Below, piece by piece: positions 1-8,867 of a DNA stretch of 64,000 nt; within the stretch, counting starts at the first letter, position 1, and every line of letters starts with the position of its first letter. Made by a program: the position numbers and the translations under genes. The DNA comes from VRUE01 sp963840565 (GTDB lineage Bacteria > Actinomycetota > Thermoleophilia > Solirubrobacterales > 70-9). The notes beneath the pieces are model-generated. The model searched no databases. It saw only the letters and a program-made list of their open reading frames with translations, and had not been told where the DNA came from. The stretch spans positions 186,001 to 250,000 of the forward strand of contig CAWIZH010000003.1 of the NCBI GenBank assembly GCA_963840565.1, written 5' to 3'.

Positions 1-1094
1 GGGACGCAGTCCATACCGACGCCTTCGGCTACGGCCGGGTGGGTGACCACGCCGGCGGCGACGTTGACGCCGGGGCGCAGCCCGGGGTCGCGCCGAATTG
101 CACCGGCGACGCCCTCGTCGGCGAGGGCGATCGCGTAGGGCAAGGTCGCGTTGGTGAGCGCGTGGGTCGAGGTGATCGGCACCGCGCCGGGCATGTTGGC
201 GACGCAGTAGTGGGTGATCCCGTCGACCTCGAAGGTCGGGTCCTTGTGCGTGGTCGGGCGCGAGGTCTCGAAGCAGCCGCCCTGGTCGATCGCGACGTCG
301 ACCAGCACCGCGCCGGGCTTCATCAGCGCCAGCTGCTCGCGGCGGACGACGTAGGGCGCGCGGGCACCGTGGACGAGGACGGCGCCGATCACGAGATCGG
401 CGCGGGGCAGCATCTCCTCGACCGCCAGCGTTGTCGAGAACACGGTCGAGCAGCGGCCGGCGAAGTCGACCTCGAGCTCGCGCAGCCGGTCGATCGACTT
501 GTCGAAGACGAAGACGTCGGCCTCCATCCCGATCGCGATGAAGGCGGCGTTCATGCCGACGACGCCGCCGCCGATCACCATCACGTTGGCGGCGGCGACG
601 CCAGGCACGCCGCCGAGCAAGATTCCGCGGCCGCCGAGCGGCTTCTCGAGCATGAAGGCGCCGGCCTGGGTGGCGATCTTGCCGGCGATCTCGCTCATCG
701 GCGCCAGCAGCGGCAACCGACCGCGGGCGTCCTCGACCGTCTCGTAGGCGATGCAGGTGGCGCCGGAGTCGCAGAGGCCGCGGGTCAGCTCGGGATCGGG
801 CGCGAGGTGGAGATACGTAAAGAGGAGCTGGCCGGAGCGCAGCATCGCGACCTCGGGCGGCTGCGGCTCCTTCACCTTGAGCACCATCTCGGCGTTGGCG
901 AAGACGGCGTCCGCATCGAACAGGATGCGAGCACCCTGGGCCTCGAAGTCGGCATCGGAAATCGCGCTGCCCTCGCCGGCGCCAGCCTCGATCAGCACCT
1001 CGTGGCCGTGCTCAACCAGCTCGCGCACGCCGGCGGGCGTAATAGCGACCCGGTACTCGTCGGGCTTGACCTCGGTCGGGATGCCAACCTTCAT
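1..1094 (-). CDS. ald: alanine dehydrogenase, 3' end cut by window edge
   Basis: The reverse strand reads MKVGIPTEVKPDEYRVAIT and continues without a break for 364 codons to the left edge. This is the start of NAD-dependent L-alanine dehydrogenase, which reversibly deaminates alanine to pyruvate and ammonia. Visible landmarks are the early K-E-x-K-x-x-E-x-R-V substrate motif, the KVKEPQ segment near residue 73, the nucleotide-binding MVIGGGVVGMNAA near residue 172 and the DVAIDQGGCFETS motif near residue 268. The family is about 370 residues, so only the last few are missing. Its ATG overlaps the stop of the PucR gene (ATGA), implying co-translation. An upstream pyruvate-type transaminase would generate alanine, which this enzyme could recycle; that link is inference. 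Confidence 0.95.
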   Translation of the reverse strand, partial: MKVGIPTEVKPDEYRVAITPAGVRELVEHGHEVLIEAGAGEGSAISDADFEAQGARILFDADAVFANAEMVLKVKEPQPPEVAMLRSGQLLFTYLHLAPDPELTRGLCDSGATCIAYETVEDARGRLPLLAPMSEIAGKIATQAGAFMLEKPLGGRGILLGGVPGVAAANVMVIGGGVVGMNAAFIAIGMEADVFVFDKSIDRLRELEVDFAGRCSTVFSTTLAVEEMLPRADLVIGAVLVHGARAPYVVRREQLALMKPGAVLVDVAIDQGGCFETSRPTTHKDPTFEVDGITHYCVANMPGAVPITSTHALTNATLPYAIALADEGVAGAIRRDPGLRPGVNVAAGVVTHPAVAEGVGMDCV

Positions 1095-2647
1095 GCCACC
1101 AGCTCCCTCGCTCGGATTGCCAGCCAGAACTCGATCCGGTCGTGGGCGCGCGAGAGGTCGCGACCGGTCAGCTCCTCGACCCGGCGCATCCGGTAGCGCA
1201 GCGTGTGGCGGTGGCAGTAGACCTCGCGCGCGGCACGCTCCCACTGGCCGTTTTGTTCGATGAAGGCCTCGAGCGAACGCAGCAGCTCCCCCCCGTACTC
1301 CTCGTCGCCCTCCTCGATCGGGCCGAGGACACTGTCGCAGTAGAGCTTCAGCGCCTCGTCATCCTGGATCGAGAGCAGCAGGGTGAAGGCGCCGAGGTCC
1401 TTCCAGGAAGCGACCTCGGGGGCATTGCCGTTGTCGATCGCGGTTGCCTCGAGGGCACAGCGAGCCTCGTGGAAGGAGTGGCGCAGCATCTCCGGCGGGG
1501 CGGGGCGGCTGGCGGCGGCGCGGACGGTGCCGCGGTCGACGGTGAGCGCCTTGCGGGCGTCGGCGGCGAGGTCGACCGGGTCGCGGTCGGCGGCGTCGAC
1601 GACGGCGCAGAGCAGCTCGCGGCGGCCGCTGGCGTGCGGTGCGACCACCGCCGGGCAGGCATCGGCGGCGAGGGCGCGCTCCAGGACCGACTCGGCCGCG
1701 GCGGGATCGTCGACGTCGAAGACGAGGACAGCCGCTTCGTCGCCGATGCCGAAGGGCTCGAGGCGACGGCGCAGCTCCGAGGGCTCCAACCGCCCGCCCA
1801 GCGCCCCGGCGAGGACATCGCCGGCGAGGCGCCGCTCGGTCTCGCTGGCGACGCGGCGGCGCATCAGCTCGAGCGCGACGACGGCGACGGCCTGCTGCAG
1901 GATCAGCCGCTCGAAATCGCCAAGGCCGCCCGAGTCGCGGACGATCACCACCCAGGCCTGCGGCGGGCCGCCACCGGGCGAGATCACCGGGTGGGCGAGG
2001 GCGCGACCGGCGACAGCCGGATGGGCGGGAACGAAGGGGTGGCCGTCGGCGGTGTGCGAGAGCGCTTCCTGGCGGATCGCCTTCACCGCCTCGGCCGAGA
2101 GCTCGCGGCGGAAGCCCTGTCCGGCGAGGCGCTCGCCACGGCCGCCGAGGATCGCCACCGTGCCGCCGACCGCGGAGGCGATGGTCGCCACGATCTCCTC
2201 CAGGCCGCGCTCTTCGAGGACCAGGCGCTCGAGCCGACGCTGCACGGCGATGCCGCGCTGCAGCACCTCGTACTGCTCGTTGACGAGGCGGGCGAAGGCC
2301 TTCTCGGTGATCGCGATGAACGGGGTCGAGTAGGGCACCTCGAAGAGCGGGAAGCCCCGCTTCTTCGCCTCTTCGGCCAGGGCTTTCGGAATCTTGTCGT
2401 GGTTGAAGCCGGTGCCGAAGCCGAGCCCTGCGAGGTTGTGGTCGGCGAGCAGGCCGACGAAGGCACGCTGTTTTGCCGCCGTGACGAGCGGGATCCCGGT
2501 GGTCAGCATCAGCTCGCCGCCCGAGAGCCACGGGGTCGGGTCCTCCAACTCGGAGATGTGGACCCAGCGCACCGGGGCCTCGGCGGCCTGGGTACCAGCG
2601 GAAAGCTCGAGGTCGAGCTCATCGAGCAGGCTTTGGACGGTGAGCAT
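1091..2647 (-). CDS. PucR family transcriptional regulator
   Basis: 518-residue protein with the PucR family layout: an N-terminal PucR ligand-sensing domain (about 8-125, beginning MLTVQSLLDELDLELSAG), a central GGDEF-like/CdaR region (about 290-410), and a C-terminal PucR helix-turn-helix (about 455-512) with the typical HRHTLRYRMRRVEELTGRDL. Such proteins control purine, amino-acid or polyamine catabolic genes in response to a metabolite. It sits between the aminotransferase (8-nt gap) and ald (4-nt overlap), so it probably regulates its own operon and perhaps the divergent permease. The effector cannot be read from sequence. Confidence 0.9.
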   Translation of the reverse strand: MLTVQSLLDELDLELSAGTQAAEAPVRWVHISELEDPTPWLSGGELMLTTGIPLVTAAKQRAFVGLLADHNLAGLGFGTGFNHDKIPKALAEEAKKRGFPLFEVPYSTPFIAITEKAFARLVNEQYEVLQRGIAVQRRLERLVLEERGLEEIVATIASAVGGTVAILGGRGERLAGQGFRRELSAEAVKAIRQEALSHTADGHPFVPAHPAVAGRALAHPVISPGGGPPQAWVVIVRDSGGLGDFERLILQQAVAVVALELMRRRVASETERRLAGDVLAGALGGRLEPSELRRRLEPFGIGDEAAVLVFDVDDPAAAESVLERALAADACPAVVAPHASGRRELLCAVVDAADRDPVDLAADARKALTVDRGTVRAAASRPAPPEMLRHSFHEARCALEATAIDNGNAPEVASWKDLGAFTLLLSIQDDEALKLYCDSVLGPIEEGDEEYGGELLRSLEAFIEQNGQWERAAREVYCHRHTLRYRMRRVEELTGRDLSRAHDRIEFWLAIRARELVA

Positions 2648-2655
2648 CCAGCGGC

Positions 2656-4038
2656 CTATCTGCGGACCCGCTCCCAGGCCTCGCTGAGCACGCCGTGGAG
2701 GACGTCGTGGATCTCTTCGAACTGCTCCGTGTCGGCGATCAGCGGCGGCGCCAGCTGGACCACCGGGTCGCCGCGGTCGTCGGCGCGGCAGATCAGCCCG
2801 CGTTTGTAGAGCTCGCCGGAGAGGAAGCCGCGCAGCAGATCCTCGGACTCCTCGTCGTCGAAGCTCTCCTTGGTCTCGCGGTCCTTGACCAGCTCGATCG
2901 CCTGGAAGTAGCCGGCGCCGCGCACGTCGCCGACGATCGGCAGGTCGTAGAGGCTCTCCAGCATCTGGCGGAACTCGCCCTCCTTGGCGAGCACGTGGCC
3001 GCAGAGGTCCTCGCGCTCGAAGATGTCGAGGTTGGCCATCGCCATCGCCGAGGCCAGCGGGTGGCCGGCGAAGGTGAAGCCGTGGGCGAAGGAGGCATCG
3101 CCCTCCATGAATGGGGAGGCGACGGCGTCGGAGGCGATCAGAGCGCCCATCGGCGCGTAGGCCGAGGTCAGCGCCTTGGCGACGGTGATGATGTCGGGCT
3201 CGTAGCCGAAGCGTTCGCAGCCGAAGTAGTGGCCGAGCCGGCCCCAGGCGCAGATCACCTCGTCGGAGATCATCAGCACGTCGTAGCGGTCGCAGATCTC
3301 GCGCACCCGCTCGAAGTAGCCGTCCGGCGGAACGATGCAGCCGCCCGCGTTCTGGACCGGCTCGAGGATCACCGCTGCGACCGTCTCCGGGCCCTCGAAC
3401 TGGATCCGCTCCTCGATCGCGGTCGCCGCCCAGAGCGGGTGGCGGTCTTCCGGCCAGCGGTAGATGTTGGTGTTGGGAACGTGGCAGCCGCCGGGGACGA
3501 GCGGCTCGAACTGCGAGCGCAGCTCGGTGATGCCGGTCGCGGAGAGGGCCCCAAGCGAGGTGCCGTGGTAGGCGATCTCGCGGGCGATCACCTTGTGCTT
3601 CTGGCCTTTGCCGAGCGCCCGGTGATAGTTGCGGGCGAGCTTCAGCGCCGACTCGACCGACTCCGAGCCACCGGAGGTGAAGAAGACGCGGTTGAGCTCG
3701 CCGGGGGCAAGCGAGGCGAGCCGGGCGGCAAGTTCGATCGCGCGCGGGTGGGCGTAGCTCCAGAGCGTGTAGAAGTCGAGCTCATCGACCTGGCGCGCCG
3801 CCGCTTCGCCGAGCTCGGTGCGACCGTGGCCGGCGTTGACGCAGAAGAGGCCGGAGAGGCCGTCGAGGTAGCGCTTGCCCTTGTCGTCGTAGACGTAACA
3901 GCCCTCAGCGCGAGTGATGATCGGGATCTCGTGCCCGGGCCCGTAAGAGCCCATTCGCGAGAAGTGCATCCAGAGATGTCGCTGGGCAAGCTCCTGCAGG
4001 CTCGTACTGACCTCCGGGCCTGACGATGCGACGGCCAT
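2656..4038 (-). CDS. class III PLP-dependent aminotransferase (omega-amino acid/polyamine type)
   Basis: 460 residues. Landmarks of fold-type I class III transaminases are present: TSGGSESVESALKLAR (cofactor phosphate region), LMISDEVICAWGR with the Asp that contacts the PLP pyridine nitrogen, and VAKALTSAYAPMG with the Schiff-base lysine near residue 290. The family includes beta-alanine/putrescine-pyruvate and related transaminases; the exact amine is not decidable here. I start at the ATG at 4038 because GAGGAG lies 7 nt upstream; an in-frame extension to 4101 has no ribosome site. With downstream ald and the divergent permease it forms a plausible amine uptake and deamination unit. Confidence 0.9.
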   Translation of the reverse strand: MAVASSGPEVSTSLQELAQRHLWMHFSRMGSYGPGHEIPIITRAEGCYVYDDKGKRYLDGLSGLFCVNAGHGRTELGEAAARQVDELDFYTLWSYAHPRAIELAARLASLAPGELNRVFFTSGGSESVESALKLARNYHRALGKGQKHKVIAREIAYHGTSLGALSATGITELRSQFEPLVPGGCHVPNTNIYRWPEDRHPLWAATAIEERIQFEGPETVAAVILEPVQNAGGCIVPPDGYFERVREICDRYDVLMISDEVICAWGRLGHYFGCERFGYEPDIITVAKALTSAYAPMGALIASDAVASPFMEGDASFAHGFTFAGHPLASAMAMANLDIFEREDLCGHVLAKEGEFRQMLESLYDLPIVGDVRGAGYFQAIELVKDRETKESFDDEESEDLLRGFLSGELYKRGLICRADDRGDPVVQLAPPLIADTEQFEEIHDVLHGVLSEAWERVRR

Positions 4039-4119
4039 CTCATTCTCCTCTCGGGCTACGACGATATGGACAACGCTAGAACTGGTATAGCGCACTTGCA
4101 ATGTTCACTAGGGCAAGTC

Positions 4120-4135
4120 ACAAGCGTTCGCTTGT
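4120..4135. promoter_or_regulatory. palindromic operator candidate in aminotransferase/permease divergent region
   Basis: ACAAGCGTTCGCTTGT is a near-perfect dyad (7-bp arms, 2-nt spacer) in the 218-bp gap between divergent starts at 4038 and 4257. Related half-sites repeat around it: CACTTGCA at 4094, GCAAGTC at 4113 and CACTTGTGC at 4178, plus GGACAAATG (4143) facing CATTTGCC (4170). A PucR-type or permease regulator could bind here; the assignment is inference. Confidence 0.5.
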
Positions 4136-4256
4136 ACTAACTGGACAAATGAACGGCTCGCTTTTGGGACATTTGCCACTTGTGCAGATTGACCGACAGG
4201 CCTAGTTTCAAACTGTCGCTGCGGACAGCACGCGGCAAGCCGACGGAAGGAGAAGG

Positions 4257-5804
4257 ATGGAGAGTGCAGCGGTTCCCGCTCCAGGTTCGCAAGATCCCGT
4301 CGCGCCGCCTGCCGGCAGTACCGCCGACAAGGGGCTGAAGAAGAACGCGATCGGCTTCGTCTCCAGTGTCGTGATCGGGGTTGCCTCGACCGCGCCCGGC
4401 TACAGCCTCGCCGCGACGCTGGGCTTCGTCGCCGCCGCTGTCGCCCTGCAGTCACCGGCGATCCTGCTGGTCAGCTTCATCCCGATGTTCCTCGTCGCCG
4501 GCGGTTACTACTACATGAACAAGGCCGATCCGGACTGCGGCACCAGCTTCTCCTGGGTGACCAAGGCGATGGGGCCGCAGCTGGGCTGGCTGGCCGGCTG
4601 GGCGATCGTCGTCGCCGACATCATCGTGATGGCCAACCTGGCCCAGATCGCCGGCCTCTATACCTTCCTCCTCTTCGGCATCGAAGCTTCGACCTTCGCG
4701 GTGACCGTCGTCGGCGTCCTCTGGATCGTCCTGATGACGGCGATCGTCGTGATCGGGATCGAGCTCTCCGCCCGAACCCAGGTCGGCCTGCTCGCGGCTG
4801 AGATATTCACGCTGGCGTTGTTCGCGATCGTCGCCTTGGTCAAGGTCTACGCAGGCGGAGCGCCCTCGGGCTCGGTCCACCCGAGCCTCTCTTGGATCAA
4901 CCCGTTCTCGCTCAGCCCCAGCGAGATCTCGGCCGGGATGCTGCTCGCGGTCTTCATCTACTGGGGCTGGGACACCACGGCGACGGTCAACGAGGAGACC
5001 GAGGATCCCGGCGAGGCGCCGGGCAGGGCAACCGTGATCAGCACCCTGATCCTGCTCGGCATCTACTTGATCGTCGCGATCGCGGCACAGGCCTACGCGG
5101 GTGTCGACGCCCTCGTCGCCAACCAGGAAGACGTGCTCAGCTCGCTCGGCACCGAAGTCTTCGGCTCGCCGCTGGACAAGATCTTGATCATCGCCGTGCT
5201 CAGCTCCGCGGCGGCATCGACTCAGACCACGATCCTGCCCACGGCCCGCACGACGCTATCGATGGCCCGTGCACACGCGATGCCGGAGAGCCTCGGCAAG
5301 GTCCACCCCCGTTACCTGACGCCGCACGTCTCGACGATCCTGATGGGGGGGCTCTCGATCCTCTGGTACGTCGGCCTGACGCTCTTCAGCGAAGACATCC
5401 TCTTCGACTCGCTCGCCGCGCTCGGCCTGATGATCGCCTTCTACATCGGCATCACCGGCTTCGCCTGCACGATCTACTACCGGCGCGAGCTGATGCGCAG
5501 CATCAAGAACTTCTTCTTCATCGGCGTCGGCCCCACCGTGGGCGGCGCGATCCTCTTCTACCTGCTGATCAAGAACGGGATCGAACTCTCCGATCCGGCC
5601 AACTCGGAATCGGGCAACTCCTGGTTTGGAATTGGCCCGCCGCTCGTGATCGCCGTCTTCTTCCTCTTGCTCGGGATCTTCCTGATGGTGATCCAATGGC
5701 GCAAGGTCCCGAGCTTCTTCCGCAGACGTCCCGAGGTCGTCCCGGCCGGCTTCCTCGAGGGCGAAGCGCCACCGCCCGGACCAACTGGATCGGAGGGGGT
5801 CTGA
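4257..5804 (+). CDS. APC superfamily amino acid permease
   Basis: 515-residue integral membrane protein with about twelve hydrophobic segments. The N-terminal GFVSSVVIGVASTAPGYSLAATLG matches the first helix and unwound substrate-binding turn of APC-family transporters. It should import an amino acid or amine by proton coupling. The ATG has GGAAGGAGAAGG immediately upstream. It is divergent from the transaminase operon and ends one base before the UspA gene, so the two form an operon. Substrate is unknown; the catabolic neighbours suggest an amino acid or polyamine. Confidence 0.88.
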   Translation: MESAAVPAPGSQDPVAPPAGSTADKGLKKNAIGFVSSVVIGVASTAPGYSLAATLGFVAAAVALQSPAILLVSFIPMFLVAGGYYYMNKADPDCGTSFSWVTKAMGPQLGWLAGWAIVVADIIVMANLAQIAGLYTFLLFGIEASTFAVTVVGVLWIVLMTAIVVIGIELSARTQVGLLAAEIFTLALFAIVALVKVYAGGAPSGSVHPSLSWINPFSLSPSEISAGMLLAVFIYWGWDTTATVNEETEDPGEAPGRATVISTLILLGIYLIVAIAAQAYAGVDALVANQEDVLSSLGTEVFGSPLDKILIIAVLSSAAASTQTTILPTARTTLSMARAHAMPESLGKVHPRYLTPHVSTILMGGLSILWYVGLTLFSEDILFDSLAALGLMIAFYIGITGFACTIYYRRELMRSIKNFFFIGVGPTVGGAILFYLLIKNGIELSDPANSESGNSWFGIGPPLVIAVFFLLLGIFLMVIQWRKVPSFFRRRPEVVPAGFLEGEAPPPGPTGSEGV

Positions 5805-5805
5805 G

Positions 5806-6225
5806 ATGGGATCGATAGTCGTCGGGTATGACGATTCAGATTGCGGCAAGGCGGCTCTCGACGCCGCGGCCGAGCTGGCCAAGGGCCTCGGCGATGGCAT
5901 CGTCGTCGTCTTCGGCTACGCGCCACCGGGGATCTGGGGAGGCGAGATTGCCGGGCACGAGGAAGCGATTGAGGAACTTGGAGCCAAGATGATGGAGGAA
6001 GCAAAGCGGCGCGCTGCGGAGCATGGCATCGAGGCCGAGGTGGAGATGGTCGCGAAGCGGGGGACGGAGGCCTTGGTCCAGGTTGCCGATGCCCGCGATG
6101 CGCGGATGATCGTCGTCGGCAGCTATGGGGATCCGCCGTTGAAGGGCGTGATCGTTGGGTCGACCCCGACGAAGTTGCTGCACTTGGCCGAGCGGCCGGT
6201 GCTGGTGGTTCCTGCAAAGGCGTAG
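5806..6225 (+). CDS. universal stress protein (UspA family)
   Basis: 139 residues, one Usp domain. It opens GSIVVGYDDSDCGKAALD (strand 1 and nucleotide Asp) and ends with the ATP-binding signature G-x2-G-x9-G-(S/T) as GSYGDPPLKGVIVGST near residues 103-118, so it probably binds ATP. Start ATG follows GGAGGGGG and is one base beyond the permease stop, indicating translational coupling. Usp proteins often accompany transporters as modulators; the specific role is unknown. Confidence 0.9.
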   Translation: MGSIVVGYDDSDCGKAALDAAAELAKGLGDGIVVVFGYAPPGIWGGEIAGHEEAIEELGAKMMEEAKRRAAEHGIEAEVEMVAKRGTEALVQVADARDARMIVVGSYGDPPLKGVIVGSTPTKLLHLAERPVLVVPAKA

Positions 6226-6226
6226 G

Positions 6227-6301
6227 GGAGGGCGGAAGTCCCTCGCCCAGACCCGCTCGCTTCGCTCGCTCAAGTGTCTGGGCGAGGGACTTCCGCCCTC
6301 C
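6227..6301. terminator. bidirectional hairpin with 26-bp perfect stem
   Basis: Arms 6227-6252 and 6276-6301 are perfect reverse complements (26 bp, starting GGAGGGCGGAAGTCCCTC). They enclose a 23-nt loop (6253-6275) rich in CGCTCG. The hairpin lies exactly between convergent uspA-like and FAD oxidase genes and reaches the latter's stop codon, so it probably ends transcription in both directions. The loop is nearly identical to that of the hairpin at 9560-9634, although the stems differ. Confidence 0.75.
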
Positions 6302-7698
6302 TAGCGGCCGATGTGGAAGCCGATCAGCTCTGGGATGCGAGCGAGCAGAGAGCTGATCGGGTCGGGCCTGCGGCCACGGAGCTCAGCTGACTCCTTGCGT
6401 ATGAGGCCGGCTCGGATTGCCTCGCCGCCTATCCAGTGGAAGGGCTCGGGGGGCAACGCCGGCGTGGAAGGGTCGACGAAAGCCAAGCGGGAATGGTCGT
6501 CGTTGCGGCCGAGAGCCAGGGAGGCGAGGGTTCGGCCGACCATGTGGGATGGGCCTACTCCGTTGCCGGTGTAGCCAGCCGCCACGAAGGCGTGGTTGCC
6601 GCGCAGGGGCAGGACCAAGGGGAGGTGGGTTGGCGAGGCGTCGATCGGGCCTCCCCAGGCGTGGGTTATGGCGCGGCCCTCGAGGCCGGGGAAGTAGTCC
6701 CATAGGTGCTTAGCGGTGAGGGAGACGACCTCTGCGTCCAGCTCGGTGTTGCCGTGCAGGCGGGCGCCCATGCCGATGTGGCCGCCGCCCCAGCCGAAAG
6801 CGATGCGGCCGTCAGGCGTGGTGCGGAAATAGTTGATCAGGGCGCGGCTATCGGTGATGCACTCGCCCCCCGTCCAGCCGATCTCCTCGAGCAGCTCGGG
6901 CACCGGCTCGGTGAGGACGATGTGCGACGAGGCGACCGAGAGCCGGTTGTGCAATGGCCCGCCCGCCGACTTGGCAGCGGCGCCGACGGCAAGCACGGTG
7001 CGCTGCGCCCGGACAACTCCCCCGGCGGTAAGTACTTCAACGCCGGTCCACGAGCCGACGACCTTGCTCACCGGCGAGCGCTCGAACACCTCGACCCCGC
7101 TTGCCCGCAGTCGCTCGCGCAGCCCCAGCGCCAACCGCGCCGGCTGCACGGTTGCGGCCTTCGAGTAATAGGCCCCACCTCTGAATGCAGGCGAGGCACA
7201 GTGCTCCGCTACCTGCGTCGGAGAGAGCGGCTGGATCGCATCCTCCGCCCCAAGCTCCCGACAAGCATCGAGCGCCTTCCCCCAAACCGCATCGTGCGCC
7301 TCGGCAGTGGAGACCTGGAGGTAGCCGCCATGCGTGTACCAAGCATCGACCCCCTCGCTCTCACAGAACTCACCAATCCCAACCGCAGCCTCTTCCGCCG
7401 CCCGGGCCACCGCCAGCGCCCCCTCATCACCCCACCGCTCACGCATGCTCGCCAGCGAAAACCACATCAGGTTGCAGAACCCCCCATTCCGCCCACTGGG
7501 CCCAAACCCACACCGATCGGCCTCGAGCAAAACCACCGACGCCTCAGGCTCGAGCTGCTTTACATGCCAGGCAGCCCACATCCCGGTGTAGCCACCCCCA
7601 ACGATGACCACATCCGCATCTCGCTCCCCCACAAGCTCCGGAGCAACCTCCACATCCGGGGCCTCCTCAAGCCAGTACCCGTGAGCATCGTGCTTCAC
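6301..7698 (-). CDS. FAD-dependent amine/amino acid oxidase (DAO family)
   Basis: Flavoprotein of about 465 residues. The Rossmann motif VVIVGGGYTGMWAAWHVKQ lies near the N-terminus, followed by VVLLEADRCGFGPSGRNGGF, which is characteristic of the glycine oxidase/gamma-glutamylputrescine oxidase branch. The C-terminal half has THAWGGPIDASPTHLPLV and the GYTGNGVGPSHMVGRTLA FAD-binding tail. It should oxidise an amine to an imine with O2 or another acceptor. I choose the GTG at 7698 (reading VKHDAHGYWLEEAP); the reading frame continues to 7794 but that part is made by a large palindrome. No clear ribosome site is visible, so a leaderless message is possible. Confidence 0.85.
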   Translation of the reverse strand: MKHDAHGYWLEEAPDVEVAPELVGERDADVVIVGGGYTGMWAAWHVKQLEPEASVVLLEADRCGFGPSGRNGGFCNLMWFSLASMRERWGDEGALAVARAAEEAAVGIGEFCESEGVDAWYTHGGYLQVSTAEAHDAVWGKALDACRELGAEDAIQPLSPTQVAEHCASPAFRGGAYYSKAATVQPARLALGLRERLRASGVEVFERSPVSKVVGSWTGVEVLTAGGVVRAQRTVLAVGAAAKSAGGPLHNRLSVASSHIVLTEPVPELLEEIGWTGGECITDSRALINYFRTTPDGRIAFGWGGGHIGMGARLHGNTELDAEVVSLTAKHLWDYFPGLEGRAITHAWGGPIDASPTHLPLVLPLRGNHAFVAAGYTGNGVGPSHMVGRTLASLALGRNDDHSRLAFVDPSTPALPPEPFHWIGGEAIRAGLIRKESAELRGRRPDPISSLLARIPELIGFHIGR

Positions 7699-7713
7699 GA
7701 ACCCGAGTCTGCC

Positions 7714-7791
7714 AGGACGCACGGGCGGGGTCCCCAGGACACTCAAGAGCGGCTCCTGCCGCTCGTCCTGGGGACCCCGCCCGTGCGTCCT
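7714..7791. repeat. 26-bp-stem palindrome filling a divergent intergenic region
   Basis: Arms 7714-7739 and 7766-7791 are perfect reverse complements (start AGGACGCACGGGCGGGGTCC). The 26-nt loop holds a second stem, GAGCGGC/GCCGCTC. It occupies nearly all of the 107 bp between divergent starts at 7698 and 7806. The stem length equals that of the hairpins at 6227 and 9560, and the loop edge (TTGAGTGTCC on the minus strand) resembles their CAAGTGTCT. Confidence 0.8.
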
Positions 7792-7805
7792 CATACACTC
7801 CTGGC

Positions 7806-8867
7806 GTGCCCACCTTCGACGCCCTAGCCGACCTACCGCTAGAGATCGAGGGCTACGAGCTACAGCCGCTGGAGCTCCACCTCCCCAGCTTCGAACGCCT
7901 CTGCACGGTGATCCACCTATGGGGCGCCGGCGAGGACGGCCTAGGCGAGGACGTCACCTACGACGCCGTCGACCACATTGCTTTCCAGGACGCTGGGCCG
8001 AGCCTTGATATCACCGGCTTTTCGACCTTGGGTGAGTTCTGCGAGATGGTCGGTGAGCAGGACACCTTCCCGGCCGAGCCCCAGCGCGATGTCTCCCGGC
8101 TCTACCGCCGCTGGGCCTTCGAGTCGGCGGCGCTCGACCTGGCGCTGTGCCAGGCTGGCAAGGGCCTCGCCGAGGTCGTCGGCCGCGAGCCGCGGCCGGT
8201 CACCTTCGTCGCCTCGATGCGACTGTCGCCGGGCGAAGACAGGCCCTCGACGATCGACACCCTGCAGGTCAAGCTCGACCGCTATCCCAGCCTGCGCTTC
8301 AAGCTCGACCCGACCAACGACTGGACCGACGAGCTGATCGCTGAGCTGGTGCAGACCGGCGCGGTCGACTCGCTCGACCTCAAGGGCCAGTACAAGGGCA
8401 CCGTCGTCGACGTTGAAACTGATCCCGAGCTCTACGCCAAGCTGATCGAGGCCTTCCCCGAGGCATGGCTGGAGGACCCCGACGTCAACGACGAGACGCG
8501 CCCGATCCTCGAGCCGGTACGCGACCGCCTCACCTGGGACGCGCCGATCCACTCGATCGCCGACATCGAGGCGCTGCCCTGGGCGCCGAAGATGGTCAAC
8601 ATCAAGCCCTCACGGGTCGGCGGCTTGCGCCGGCTCTGCGAGGCCTATGACTACTGCGCCGAGCACGGCATCGGCGCCTACGGTGGCGGCCAGTGGGAGC
8701 TCGGCGTCGGCCGCGGCCAGATCCAGGTCCTCGCCTCGCTCTTTCATCCCGACACGCCGAACGACACCGCGCCGCGTGGCTACAACGCCGCCGAGCCAGA
8801 GGCCGGGCTGCCGACCAGCCCGCTGGAGCCTAAGCTGAGTCCGAAGGGATTCCGCTGGGAGGAGTGA
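7806..8867 (+). CDS. enolase-superfamily protein (mandelate racemase/muconate lactonizing-like)
   Basis: 353 residues. The C-terminal barrel shows the ordered acidic ligands expected of the superfamily: LRFKLDPTNDW near 160 (lysine general base region), SLDLKGQY near 190, WLEDPDVN near 218, IHSIAD near 245 and VNIKPSRVGG near 262. Members abstract an alpha proton next to a carboxylate, bound through Mg2+. Substrate is unknown; neighbours suggest amino acid or amine catabolism. The start is GTG with TACACT ending 6 nt upstream and no ribosome site, consistent with a leaderless transcript. Confidence 0.75.
   Translation: MPTFDALADLPLEIEGYELQPLELHLPSFERLCTVIHLWGAGEDGLGEDVTYDAVDHIAFQDAGPSLDITGFSTLGEFCEMVGEQDTFPAEPQRDVSRLYRRWAFESAALDLALCQAGKGLAEVVGREPRPVTFVASMRLSPGEDRPSTIDTLQVKLDRYPSLRFKLDPTNDWTDELIAELVQTGAVDSLDLKGQYKGTVVDVETDPELYAKLIEAFPEAWLEDPDVNDETRPILEPVRDRLTWDAPIHSIADIEALPWAPKMVNIKPSRVGGLRRLCEAYDYCAEHGIGAYGGGQWELGVGRGQIQVLASLFHPDTPNDTAPRGYNAAEPEAGLPTSPLEPKLSPKGFRWEE

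Noticed and set aside
39..2809. Long plus-strand open frames opposite ald and the PucR gene
   Set aside because: They are antisense frames of high-GC genes with biased composition; the minus-strand proteins have clear domains and motifs.
7698..7794. N-terminal extension of the FAD oxidase (MRTHGRGPQDERQEP...)
   Set aside because: That stretch is one arm of the 26-bp palindrome; homology starts at VKHDAHGYW.
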